Source: Antedon bifida (taxonomy: Eukaryota; Echinodermata; Crinoidea; Comatulida; Antedonidae). Taken from it: a DNA stretch of 64,000 nt. Below, in pieces: positions 54,280 through 64,000 of this stretch (positions are counted from its first letter, which is position 1; each line of letters begins with the position of its first letter). The stretch spans positions 12,195,820-12,259,819 of the forward strand of contig OY727096.1 in NCBI GenBank assembly GCA_963402885.1, in the 5' to 3' direction. Made by a program: the position numbers and the translations under genes. The notes beneath the pieces were generated by a model. It saw only the letters and a program-made list of their open reading frames with translations, did no database searches and had not been told where the DNA came from.

Positions 54280-54471
54280 ACAACTGGTGCTGACCGAGGT
54301 TCAATTAGACCGATCCCTGGTTAGCGACGAAGGCGTATCTCTTTACTTCGGTTTGGGGTTTTTTTGGCATGGTTGGAATTCCCTTTTTTCGTATTAGTTT
54401 ATGTACAGCGCTTAGAGGTTTCACAACATTAGGCTATAGAAATCCAGGATATTAATATTATTATTATTATT
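54280..54471 (+). mobile_element. Nested SINE/LINE-tail-like insertion, about 192 bp
   Basis: Subrepeat L4 runs normally up to GACCCTCGAC (54,279) and resumes at ATTTCTCAATATTTGC (54,472). Other subrepeats join these two sequences directly with only CCC between, so this stretch is an insertion. It is G+C-richer than its surroundings (GGTTAGCGACGAAGGCGTAT). It includes TACAGCGCTTAGAGG, then AGGCTATAGAAATCC, and ends in ATT repeats, the layout of many invertebrate SINE and CR1/L2-type 3' tails. GGTTCAATTAG near 54,299 is only a weak match to a Pol III B box. No clear target duplication is visible. Family assignment is inference. Confidence 0.72.
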
Positions 54472-54473
54472 AT
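54451..54473 (+). repeat. (ATT)n microsatellite
   Basis: ATTAATATTATTATTATTAT forms a short trinucleotide run at the 3' end of the nested insertion, as expected for the tail of a retroposed element inserted in the plus orientation. Confidence 0.9.
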
Positions 54474-54605
54474 TTCTCAATATTTGCATATAATGCAACT
54501 AAAATGTATGTACAGACTTTGTTTTGGCCTCAAATGACTCGGATACAGGTTTATATAGCCAGTATAAGTCAAGCACCCCGAAAGTATGCAAATTAGTAGT
54601 ACAAG

Positions 54606-54685
54606 CTATATGAAATACGCAAATTACAGTGAATTGCCTTATGTATGTCGAAAACGCTAATGACCGATAGAGATATGGTAACTTT
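54606..54685 (+). other. Loop between inverted arms (80 bp)
   Basis: This short stretch separates the perfectly paired 22-bp ends of the arms. It still contains degraded subrepeat material (ACGCAAATTACAGTG, TCGAAAACGCTAATG and GATATGGTAAC). The loop therefore arose from inner subrepeats and does not represent a lost gene. Confidence 0.8.
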
Positions 54686-56142
54686 CTTGTACTACTAATT
54701 TGCATACTTTCAAGCGAAGTAACAGAGGTGTGATTTAGAGAATTACTAAACAGTTCTATGCTGGCTATAGAAAACCTGTATCTGGGTCATTTGAGGCCAA
54801 AACAAAGTCTGTACAGACATTTTAGTTGCATTATATGAAAATATTGAGAAATAGATTTGAGGGTCAAATGTCATAATTCCGACAATTTTTGCGTAAAATG
54901 TTTCATTAGAGCGAATATAAATATGTACATATATGGGAAGACTGTAATTTCACCCCTAATTTGCATATTTCATGTAACTTGTACTAATAATTTGCATACT
55001 TTCAAGGTGTGTGACAAAATTGTGATTTTGGGAATTACAAAGCGGTCCTATGCTGACGATAGGAAAACTGTATCCGAGTCATTTGAGTCAAAACAAATTA
55101 TCTACAGACATTTTAGTGGCATTATAGTATGCAAACATTGATAAATAGGGTCAAGGGTCAATTGTTGTATTTCCGGTCATTTTTTCGTAAAATGTTTTAT
55201 TAGAGCGAATATAAATATGTACATTTTGAACAAGTTATTGAAAAAATCAACTCTCTAGCCTTAGTGGTTTTCGATATATAGGAACCTGTAATTTCACCCC
55301 CTAATTTGCATATTTTATGTAACTTGTACTGATAATTTGCATACTTTGGAGGTGAGTGATACAGGTGTGATTTTGAGATTTACTAAACAGTTCTATGTTG
55401 GCTATTATAAACCTGTATCTGAGTCATATGAGGGCAAAACAAAGTCTCTACAGACATTTTAGTTTCATTATATATGCAATATTGAGAAATGGGGTCGAGG
55501 GTCAAATGTCATACTTCCGGTCAATTTTTTGTAAAATGTTTCATTGGAGCAAATATAAATATACATATTTTAAATATTTTAGTGAAAAAATCAACACTCT
55601 AGCATTAGCGGTTTTCGAGATATGGCAACGCTGTAATTTCACTCCCTAATTTGCATATTTAATATTACTTGTACTACTAATTTGCATACTTTCGAGGTGC
55701 GTGACGAAGGTGTGATTTTGGGAATTATAATACAGTTCTATGGTGGGTATTGAAAAACAATATCCAAGTCATTGAGTCCAAAAAAAGTCTCTACAGACAT
55801 TTTAATCACATATTTATGTAAATATTGAGAAATGGGGTCAAGGGTCAAAATCGTGTGTTTCCGGTCATTTTTTTGTAAAATGTCTCATTAGAGCAAATAT
55901 AAATATATATATTCTGAACCAGACTGTGCAAAAACGAACTCTCTACGATTAGTAGTTTTGAAGATATGGTAACCCTGTAATTTCACCCTAATTTGCATAT
56001 TTAAGCTAATTTGCATACCTTCGGGATGAGTGTCAGAGGTGTGATGCTCAAAAAATAATCACCTTATCATATGTAACCATTTAAAAAAAAAAAATCTCTG
56101 TTTGCAATTTGTTTCACTCAAAATGCTAGATTGACTAGCCTA
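54686..56142 (-). repeat. Right inverted arm
   Basis: Reverse-complement partner of the left arm. Its subrepeats, read inward from the outer end, cover about 55,688-56,016, 55,343-55,687, 54,998-55,342 and 54,706-54,997, so lengths match those of the left arm (331/329, 346/345, 345/345). The innermost 22 bp at 54,686-54,707 pair perfectly with 54,584-54,605. It has no insertion and so preserves the ancestral form of the fourth subrepeat. Confidence 0.92.
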
Positions 56143-56145
56143 AAT
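56143..56145 (+). repeat. Target-site duplication, right (AAT)
   Basis: Second copy of the AAT flanking the element, followed directly by AGCTTCAAATCGC of an ordinary satellite monomer. The same caution about 1 or 3 bp applies. Confidence 0.75.
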
Positions 56146-58344
56146 AGCTTCAAATCGCATTTGGAGACGTTTTAGACCATTTTGTTATTTTCGAAAAAAC
56201 TTAGTTACACAAAAACACCAAAGTGCTTAGAATAGCTTCAAATCGCATTTGGAGACGTTTTAGACCATTTTGTGATTTTCGAAAAAAGTTGTTAACATAA
56301 AAACATCAAAGTGTACAGAATAGCTTCATATCGCATTTGGAGACGTTTTAGACCATTTTGTGATTTTCGAAAAAACTTGTTAACACAAAAACACCAAAGT
56401 GTACAGAATAGTTTCAAATCGCATTTGGAGACGTTTTAGACCATTTTGTGATTTTCGAAAAAACTTTTCACACAAAAACATCAAAGTGTACAGAATAGCT
56501 TCAAATCGCATTTGGAGACGTTTTAGACCATTTTGTGATTTTCGAAAAAACTTGTTAACATAAAAACATCAAAGTGTACAGAATAGCTTCAAATCGCATT
56601 TGGAGACGTTTTAGACCATTTTGTGATTTTCGAAAAAACTTTCCACACAAAAACATCAAAGAGCACAAAATAGCTTAGAATAGCTTCAAATCGCATTTGG
56701 AGACGTTTTAGACCATTTTGTTATTTTCGAAAAAACTTAGTTACACAAAAACACCAAAGTGCTTAGAATAGCTTCAAATCGCATTTGGAGACGTTTTAGA
56801 CCATTTTGTGATTTTCGAAAAAAGTTGTTAACATAAAAACATCAAAGTGTACAGAATAGCTTCATATCGCATTTGGAGACGTTTTAGACCATTTTGTGAT
56901 TTTCGAAAAAACTTGTTAACACAAAAACACCAAAGTGTACAGAATAGCTTCAAATCGCATTTGGAGACGTTTTAGACCATTTTGTGATTTTCGAAAAAAC
57001 TTTTCACACAAAAACATCAAAGAGCACAAAATAGCTTAATATCGTATTTAAAAACGTTTTTGACCATTTTGAGGATTTCGACAAAAATTATTCACACCAA
57101 ACATCAAAGTGTACAGAATAGCTTCAAATCGCATTTGGAGACGTTTTAGACCATTTTGTGATTTTCGAAAAAACTTTTTAACACAAAAACACCAAAGTGC
57201 TTAGAATAGCTTCAAATCGCATTTGGAGACGTTTTAGACCATTTGGTGATTTTCGAAAAAACTTGTTAACATAAAAACATCAAAGTGTACAGAATAGCTT
57301 CAAATCGCATTTGGAGACGTTTTAGACCATTTTGTGATTTTCGAAAAAACTTGTTAACATAAAAACATCAAAGTGTTCAGAATAGCTTGAAATCGCATTT
57401 GGAGACGTTTTAGACCATTTTGTGATTTTCGAAAAAACTTGTTAACATAAAAACATCAAAGTGTTCAGAATAGCTTCAAATCGCATTTGGAGACGTTTTA
57501 GACCATTTTGTTATTTTCGAAAAAACTTAGTTACACAAAAACACCAAAGTGCTTAGAATAGCTTCAAATCGCATTTGGAGACGTTTTAGACCATTTTGTG
57601 ATTTTCGAAAAAAGTTGTTAACATAAAAACATCAAAGTGTACAGAATAGCTTCATATCGCATTTGGAGACGTTTTAGACCATTTTGTGATTTTCGAAAAA
57701 ACTTGTTAACACAAAAACACCAAAGTGTACAGAATAGTTTCAAATCGCATTTGGAGACGTTTTAGACCATTTTGTGATTTTCGAAAAAACTTTTCACACA
57801 AAAACATCAAAGTGTACAGAATAGCTTCAAATCGCATTTTGAGACGTTTTAGACCATTTTGTGATTTTCGAAAAAACTTGTTAACATAAAAACACCAAAG
57901 TGCTTAGAATAGCTTCAAATCGCATTTGGAGACGTTTTAGACCATTTTGTGATTTTCGAAAAAACTTGTTAACATAAAAACATCAAAGTGTTCAGAATAG
58001 CTTCAAATCGCATTTGGAGACGTTTTAGACCATTTTGTTATTTTCGAAAAAACTTAGTTACACAAAAACACCAAAGTGCTTAGAATAGCTTCAAATCGCA
58101 TTTGGAGACGTTTTAGACCGTTTTGTGATTTTCGAAAAAAGTTAACATAAAAACATCAAAGTGTACAGAATAGCTTCATATCGCATTTGGAGACGTTTTA
58201 GACCATTTTGTGATTTTCGAAAAAACTTGTTAACACAAAAACACCAAAGTGTACAGAATAGTTTCAAATCGCATTTGGAGACGTTTTAGACCATTTTGTG
58301 ATTTTCGAAAAAACTTGTTAACATAAAAACATCAAAGTGTTCAG
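56143..58344 (+). repeat. 2,202-bp super-unit, copy 1
   Basis: The offset is fixed by two private changes: AACGTTTTTGACC (TGACC at 57,061 and 59,263) and TTTTAGACCGTTTTG (ACCG at 58,117 and 60,319). The unit is 25 monomers. Its left edge coincides with the right end of the foldback element. Confidence 0.88.
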
Positions 58345-61300
58345 AATAGCTTCAAATCGCATTTGGAGACGTTTTAGACCATTTTGTTATTTTCGAAAAA
58401 ACTTAGTTACACAAAAACACCAAAGTGCTTAGAATAGCTTCAAATCGCATTTGGAGACGTTTTAGACCATTTTGTGATTTTCGAAAAAAGTTGTTAACAT
58501 AAAAACATCAAAGTGTACAGAATAGCTTCATATCGCATTTGGAGACGTTTTAGACCATTTTGTGATTTTCGAAAAAACTTGTTAACACAAAAACACCAAA
58601 GTGTACAGAATAGTTTCAAATCGCATTTGGAGACGTTTTAGACCATTTTGTGATTTTCGAAAAAACTTTTCACACAAAAACATCAAAGTGTACAGAATAG
58701 CTTCAAATCGCATTTGGAGACGTTTTAGACCATTTTGTGATTTTCGAAAAAACTTGTTAACATAAAAACATCAAAGTGTACAGAATAGCTTCAAATCGCA
58801 TTTGGAGACGTTTTAGACCATTTTGTGATTTTCGAAAAAACTTTCCACACAAAAACATCAAAGAGCACAAAATAGCTTAGAATAGCTTCAAATCGCATTT
58901 GGAGACGTTTTAGACCATTTTGTTATTTTCGAAAAAACTTAGTTACACAAAAACACCAAAGTGCTTAGAATAGCTTCAAATCGCATTTGGAGACGTTTTA
59001 GACCATTTTGTGATTTTCGAAAAAAGTTGTTAACATAAAAACATCAAAGTGTACAGAATAGCTTCATATCGCATTTGGAGACGTTTTAGACCATTTTGTG
59101 ATTTTCGAAAAAACTTGTTAACACAAAAACACCAAAGTGTACAGAATAGCTTCAAATCGCATTTGGAGACGTTTTAGACCATTTTGTGATTTTCGAAAAA
59201 ACTTTTCACACAAAAACATCAAAGAGCACAAAATAGCTTAATATCGTATTTAAAAACGTTTTTGACCATTTTGAGGATTTCGACAAAAATTATTCACACC
59301 AAACATCAAAGTGTACAGAATAGCTTCAAATCGCATTTGGAGACGTTTTAGACCATTTTGTGATTTTCGAAAAAACTTTTTAACACAAAAACACCAAAGT
59401 GCTTAGAATAGCTTCAAATCGCATTTGGAGACGTTTTAGACCATTTGGTGATTTTCGAAAAAACTTGTTAACATAAAAACATCAAAGTGTACAGAATAGC
59501 TTCAAATCGCATTTGGAGACGTTTTAGACCATTTTGTGATTTTCGAAAAAACTTGTTAACATAAAAACATCAAAGTGTTCAGAATAGCTTGAAATCGCAT
59601 TTGGAGACGTTTTAGACCATTTTGTGATTTTCGAAAAAACTTGTTAACATAAAAACATCAAAGTGTTCAGAATAGCTTCAAATCGCATTTGGAGACGTTT
59701 TAGACCATTTTGTTATTTTCGAAAAAACTTAGTTACACAAAAACACCAAAGTGCTTAGAATAGCTTCAAATCGCATTTGGAGACGTTTTAGACCATTTTG
59801 TGATTTTCGAAAAAAGTTGTTAACATAAAAACATCAAAGTGTACAGAATAGCTTCATATCGCATTTGGAGACGTTTTAGACCATTTTGTGATTTTCGAAA
59901 AAACTTGTTAACACAAAAACACCAAAGTGTACAGAATAGTTTCAAATCGCATTTGGAGACGTTTTAGACCATTTTGTGATTTTCGAAAAAACTTTTCACA
60001 CAAAAACATCAAAGTGTACAGAATAGCTTCAAATCGCATTTTGAGACGTTTTAGACCATTTTGTGATTTTCGAAAAAACTTGTTAACATAAAAACACCAA
60101 AGTGCTTAGAATAGCTTCAAATCGCATTTGGAGACGTTTTAGACCATTTTGTGATTTTCGAAAAAACTTGTTAACATAAAAACATCAAAGTGTTCAGAAT
60201 AGCTTCAAATCGCATTTGGAGACGTTTTAGACCATTTTGTTATTTTCGAAAAAACTTAGTTACACAAAAACACCAAAGTGCTTAGAATAGCTTCAAATCG
60301 CATTTGGAGACGTTTTAGACCGTTTTGTGATTTTCGAAAAAAGTTAACATAAAAACATCAAAGTGTACAGAATAGCTTCATATCGCATTTGGAGACGTTT
60401 TAGACCATTTTGTGATTTTCGAAAAAACTTGTTAACACAAAAACACCAAAGTGTACAGAATAGTTTCAAATCGCATTTGGAGACGTTTTAGACCATTTTG
60501 TGATTTTCGAAAAAACTTTTCACACAAAAACATCAAAGTGTACAGAATAGCTTCAAATCGCATTTGGAGACGTTTTAGACCATTTTGTGATTTTCGAAAA
60601 AACTTGTTAACATAAAAACATCAAAGTGTATAGAATAGCTTCAAATCGCATTTGGAGACGTTTTAGACCATTTTGTGATTTTCGAAAAAACTTTTTAACA
60701 CAAAAACACCAAAGTGCTTAGAATAGCTTCAAATCGCATTTGGAGACGTTTTAGACCATTTGGTGATTTTCGAAAAAACTTGTTAACATAAAAACATCAA
60801 AGTGTACAGAATAGCTTCAAATCGCATTTGGAGACGTTTTAGACCATTTTGTGATTTTCGAAAAAACTTGTTAACATAAAAACATCAAAGTGTTCAGAAT
60901 AGCTTGAAATCGCATTTGGAGACGTTTTAGACCATTTTGTGATTTTCGAAAAAACTTTTCACACAAAAACATCAAAGAGCACAAAATAGCTTAATATCGT
61001 ATTTAAAACCGTTTTAGACCATTTTGAGCATTTCGACAAAAATTTTTCACACAAAACATCAAAGTGTACAGAATAGCTTCAAATCGCATTTGGAGACGTT
61101 TTAGACCATTTTGTTATTTTCGAAAAAACTTAGTTACACAAAAACACCAAAGTGCTTAGAATAGCTTCAAATCGCATTTGGAGACGTTTTAGACCATTTT
61201 GTGATTTTCGAAAAAAGTTGTTAACATAAAAACATCAAAGTGTACAGAATAGCTTCATATCGCATTTGGAGACGTTTTAGACCATTTTGTGATTTTCGAA

Positions 61301-64000
61301 AAAACTTGTTAACACAAAAACACCAAAGTGTACAGAATAGTTTCAAATCGCATTTGGAGACGTTTTAGACCATTTTGTGATTTTCGAAAAAACTTTTCAC
61401 ACAAAAACATCAAAGTGTACAGAATAGCTTCAAATCGCATTTGGAGACGTTTTAGACCATTTTGTGATTTTCGAAAAAACTTGTTAACATAAAAACATCA
61501 AAGTGTACAGAATAGCTTCAAATCGCATTTGGAGACGTTTTAGACCATTTTGTGATTTTCGAAAAAACTTTTCACACAAAAACATCAAAGAGCACAAAAT
61601 AGCTTAGAATAGCTTCAAATCGCATTTGGAGACGTTTTAGACCATTTTGTTATTTTCGAAAAAACTTAGTTACACAAAAACACCAAAGTGCTTAGAATAG
61701 CTTCAAATCGCATTTGGAGACGTTTTAGACCATTTTGTGATTTTCGAAAAAAGTTGTTAACATAAAAACATCAAAGTGTACAGAATAGCTTCATATCGCA
61801 TTTGGAGACGTTTTAGACCATTTTGTGATTTTCGAAAAAACTTGTTAACACAAAAACACCAAAGTGTACAGAATAGTTTCAAATCGCATTTGGAGACGTT
61901 TTAGACCATTTTGTGATTTTCGAAAAAACTTTTCACACAAAAACATCAAAGTGTACAGAATAGCTTCAAATCGCATTTGGAGACGTTTTAGACCATTTTG
62001 TGATTTTCGAAAAAACTTGTTAACATAAAAACATCAAAGTGTACAGAATAGCTTCAAATCGCATTTGGAGACGTTTTAGACCATTTTGTTATTTTCGAAA
62101 AAACTTAGTTACACAAAAACACCAAAGTGCTTAGAATAGCTTCAAATCGCATTTGGAGACGTTTTAGACCATTTTGTGATTTTCGAAAAAAGTTGTTAAC
62201 ATAAAAACATCAAAGTGTACAGAATAGCTTCATATCGCATTTGGAGACGTTTTAGACCATTTTGTGATTTTCGAAAAAACTTGTTAACACAAAAACACCA
62301 AAGTGTACAGAATAGCTTCAAATCGCATTTGGAGACGTTTTAGACCATTTTGTGATTTTCGAAAAAACTTTTCACACATCAAACTTTTCACACATCAAAG
62401 AGCACAAAATAGCTTAATATCGTATTTAAAAACGTTTTAGACCATTTTGAGGATTTCGACAAAAATTATTCACACCAAACATCAAAGTGTACAGAATAGC
62501 TTCAAATCGCATTTGGAGACGTTTTAGACCATTTTGTGATTTTCGAAAAAACTTTTTAACACAAAAACACCAAAGTGCTTAGAATAGCTTCAAATCGCAT
62601 TTGGAGACGTTTTAGACCATTTGGTGATTTTCGAAAAAACTTGTTAACATAAAAACATCAAAGTGTACAGAATAGCTTCAAATCGCATTTGGAGACGTTT
62701 TAGACCATTTTGTGATTTTCGAAAAAACTTGTTAACATAAAAACATCAAAGTGTTCAGAATAGCTTGAAATCGCATTTGGAGACGTTTTAGACCATTGTG
62801 TGATTTTCGAAAAAACTTTTCACAAAAAAACATCAAAGAGCACAAAATAGCTTAATATCGTATTTAAAAACGTTTTAGACCATTTTGAGGATTTCGACAA
62901 AAAATTATTCACACCAAACATCAAAGTGAACAGAATAGCTTCAAATCGCATTTGGACATGTTTTAGACCATTTTGTGATTTTCGAAAAAACTTGTTAACA
63001 TAAAACCATCAAAGTGTACAGAATAGCTTCAAATCGCATTTTGAGACATTTTAGAATATTTTGTGATTTTCGAAAAAACTTGGTTACACAAAAAAACCAA
63101 AGTGCTTAGAATAGCTTCAAATCGCATTTGGAGACGTTTTAGACCATTTTGAGCATTTCGACAAAAAATTTTTACACAAAACATCAAAGTGTACAGAATA
63201 GCTTACAATCGTATTTGGAGACGTTTTAGACCATTTTGTGATTTGGGAAAAAAGTTGTTAACATAAAAACATCAAAGTGTACAGAATAGCTTCAAATCGC
63301 ATTTGGAGACGTTATAGACCATTTTGTGATTTTCGAAAAAAGTTGTTAGCATAAAAACATCAAAGTGTACAGAATAGCTTCAAATCGCATTTGGAGACGT
63401 TTTAGACCATTTTGTGATTTTCGAAAAAACTTTTCACACAAAAACATCAAAGAGCACAAAATAGCTTAATATCGTATTTAAAAACGTTTTAGACCATTTT
63501 GAGCATTTCGACAAAAATTTTTTACACAAAACATCAAAGTGTACAGAATACCTTCAAATCGCATTTGGAGACGTTTTAGACCATTTTGTGATTTTCGAAA
63601 AAACTTGTTAACATAAAAACACCAAAGTGTTTAGAATAGCTTCAAATCGCATTTGGAGACGTTTTAGACCATTTTGTGATTTTCGAAAAAACTTGTTCAC
63701 ATAAAAACATCAAAGTGTACAGAATAGCTTCAAATCGCATTTGGAGACGTTTTAGACCATTTTGTGATTTTCGAAAAAACTTTTCACACATCAAACTTTT
63801 CACACATCAAAGAGCACAAAATAGCTTAATATCGTATTTAAAAACGTTTTAGACCATTTTGAGCATTTCGACAAAAATTTTTCACACAAAACATCAAAGT
63901 GTACAGAATAGCTTCAAATCGCATTTGGAGACGTTTTAGACCATTTTGTGATTTTCGAAAAAACTTTTTAACACAAAAACACCAAAGTGCTTAGAATAGG
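56146..64000 (+). repeat. 87-88 bp satellite array, right block
   Basis: The same satellite continues in the same orientation and phase to the end of the window. It contains the same monomer classes, the recombinant junction, a GAGGATTTCG diverged monomer set and an atypical diverged cluster at about 62,870-63,350. The array is cut by the window end. No gene is visible. Confidence 0.97.
58345..60512 (+). repeat. 2,202-bp super-unit, copy 2
   Basis: Tandem copy starting at the same monomer point as copy 1. Here the start reads GTTCAGAATAGCTTC without any insert and so represents the empty site. Copy 2 parts from copy 1 near 60,512, where TTTTCACAC stands in place of TTGTTAACAT. Confidence 0.85.

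Larger units (their letters stand above)
52918..54605 (+). repeat. Left inverted arm
   Basis: The arm has a terminal segment 52,918-53,053 that includes a T-run near 52,977. Subrepeats start at 53,054, 53,385, 53,731 and 54,076, and the arm closes with GTATGCAAATTAGTAGTAC just before the loop. Each subrepeat follows one order: ATGCAAATTAG, a second ATGCAAATTAGGG with GTGAAATTACAG, CATATCTCGAAAAC, GTTGATTTTTTC, TTTATATTTGCTC, GACCGGAAGTA, TTGACCCTCGACCCC, TTTCTCAAT, AAAATGT.TGTAGAGAC, then CCAAAATCACACC. The fourth subrepeat is split by a 192-bp insertion. Confidence 0.92.
53054..56016. promoter_or_regulatory. Cluster of 17 ATGCAAAT octamers in the foldback element
   Basis: Exact ATGCAAAT on the plus strand starts at 53,054, 53,072, 53,385, 53,416, 53,731, 53,762, 54,107 and 54,586. 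Its reverse complement ATTTGCAT starts at 54,698, 54,959, 54,990, 55,304, 55,335, 55,649, 55,680, 55,991 and 56,009. They come in pairs 18-31 bp apart in nearly every subrepeat. The octamer is the known binding site of POU-domain (Oct) factors. Whether any such factor binds here is not shown by the sequence. Confidence 0.55.
52918..56142. mobile_element. Foldback-type transposable element, non-autonomous, 3,225 bp
   Basis: The element begins TAGGCTAGTCAATCTAGCA and ends with its exact reverse complement. The whole sequence is one large inverted repeat: left arm 52,918-54,605, loop 54,606-54,685, right arm 54,686-56,142. Each arm is made of a terminal piece of about 130 bp with a T-tract, then four subrepeats of about 345 bp. 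No transposase-like reading frame is present; the longest open frame is 94 codons and resembles nothing I know. The satellite order continues across it (GTGTTCAG class on the left, TTTTGTTATTTT/CTTAGTTACAC class on the right), so it inserted into an existing array without loss. Long composite arms are typical of foldback elements, but I cannot assign a superfamily; a 3-bp duplication does not fit the 9 bp of Drosophila FB. Confidence 0.9.

Noticed and set aside
54290..54330. tRNA gene or tRNA-derived SINE head
   Set aside because: GGTTCAATTAG is a poor B-box match, no A box or cloverleaf could be drawn, and only a retroposon-like tail is supported.
54857..55141. 94-codon open frame in the right arm, and 60-71-codon frames in the satellite (for example 3,110-3,325, 18,985-19,173, 25,121-25,303, 28,365-28,547, 50,609-50,800)
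   Set aside because: The satellite frames are two or three monomers long and arise where monomer phase avoids stops; the 25,121 and 28,365 frames are identical only because they lie in the 3,244-bp duplication. The 94-codon frame crosses subrepeat boundaries and shows no domain.
1..64000. Array order as an assembly artefact
   Set aside because: Not proven false, but super-periods carry consistent private variants and the insertion has exact borders, which argues for a real long-read assembly. Reads spanning each super-unit would settle it.

Overview
The window holds no recognisable gene. About 95% of it is one tandem satellite array with a monomer of roughly 87-88 bp, all in the same orientation, from base 1 to 52,914 and again from 56,146 to 64,000 (my estimate is close to 690 monomers). 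The only other sequence is a single 3.2-kb foldback-type transposable element at 52,918-56,142. Large A+T-rich satellite with layered higher-order repeats (HORs), a foldback element with long composite inverted arms, and a nested insertion with a SINE-like tail ending in an ATT microsatellite all point to an animal nuclear genome in centromeric, pericentromeric or other heterochromatic DNA. The tail style (a TACAGCGC-type segment followed by ATT repeats) recalls SINE/LINE tails of marine invertebrates, but I cannot name a species.

Layout of the satellite. Individual monomers fall into a dozen or so classes recognised by diagnostic bases: G for C before TTGTTAAC with a following TTCATATCGC; TAACACAAAAACACC; TTTTCACACAAAAACATC; TTTGGTGATT; GTGTTCAGAATAGCTTG; TTTTGTTATTTTCG with CTTAGTTACAC; and a strongly diverged class with TCGTATTTAAAAACG and CATTTCGACAAAAA. 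The classes recur in a fixed order, giving a basic HOR of about 12 monomers (about 1.05 kb) that also occurs in shortened and lengthened versions. Above this level there are further tandem or near-tandem duplications with exact periods measured here from diagnostic markers: 6,873 bp (about 1.3-4.2 kb against 8.2-11.1 kb), 2,366 bp (10.6-14.8 kb), 3,244 bp (24.4-30.9 kb, with a shortened third copy to about 33.7 kb), 789 bp nested within it, 1,411 bp (36-40 kb), 3,275 bp (40.6-47.2 kb) and 2,202 bp (56.1-60.5 kb).

The insertion. At 52,915-56,145 the array is broken precisely inside a monomer, and the order of monomer classes continues across the gap. The insert has matching ends of 19 bp, an apparent 3-bp AAT target duplication, and two inverted arms of about 1.5 kb separated by an 80-bp loop. 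Each arm is built from four subrepeats of about 345 bp. Each subrepeat usually carries two copies of the octamer ATGCAAAT, 17 exact copies in all. The left arm has been interrupted by a 192-bp insertion that looks like a SINE or LINE 3' end. The arms are unevenly similar: the inner-middle part is nearly identical and the outer subrepeat is visibly less so, which suggests conversion between arms.

There is no protein-coding system here. Short open frames in the satellite and in the element are by-products of the repeats. The points worth following up are the multi-level HOR architecture, the foldback element and its patchy arm identity, the octamer clusters, and the recombination scars inside the array.
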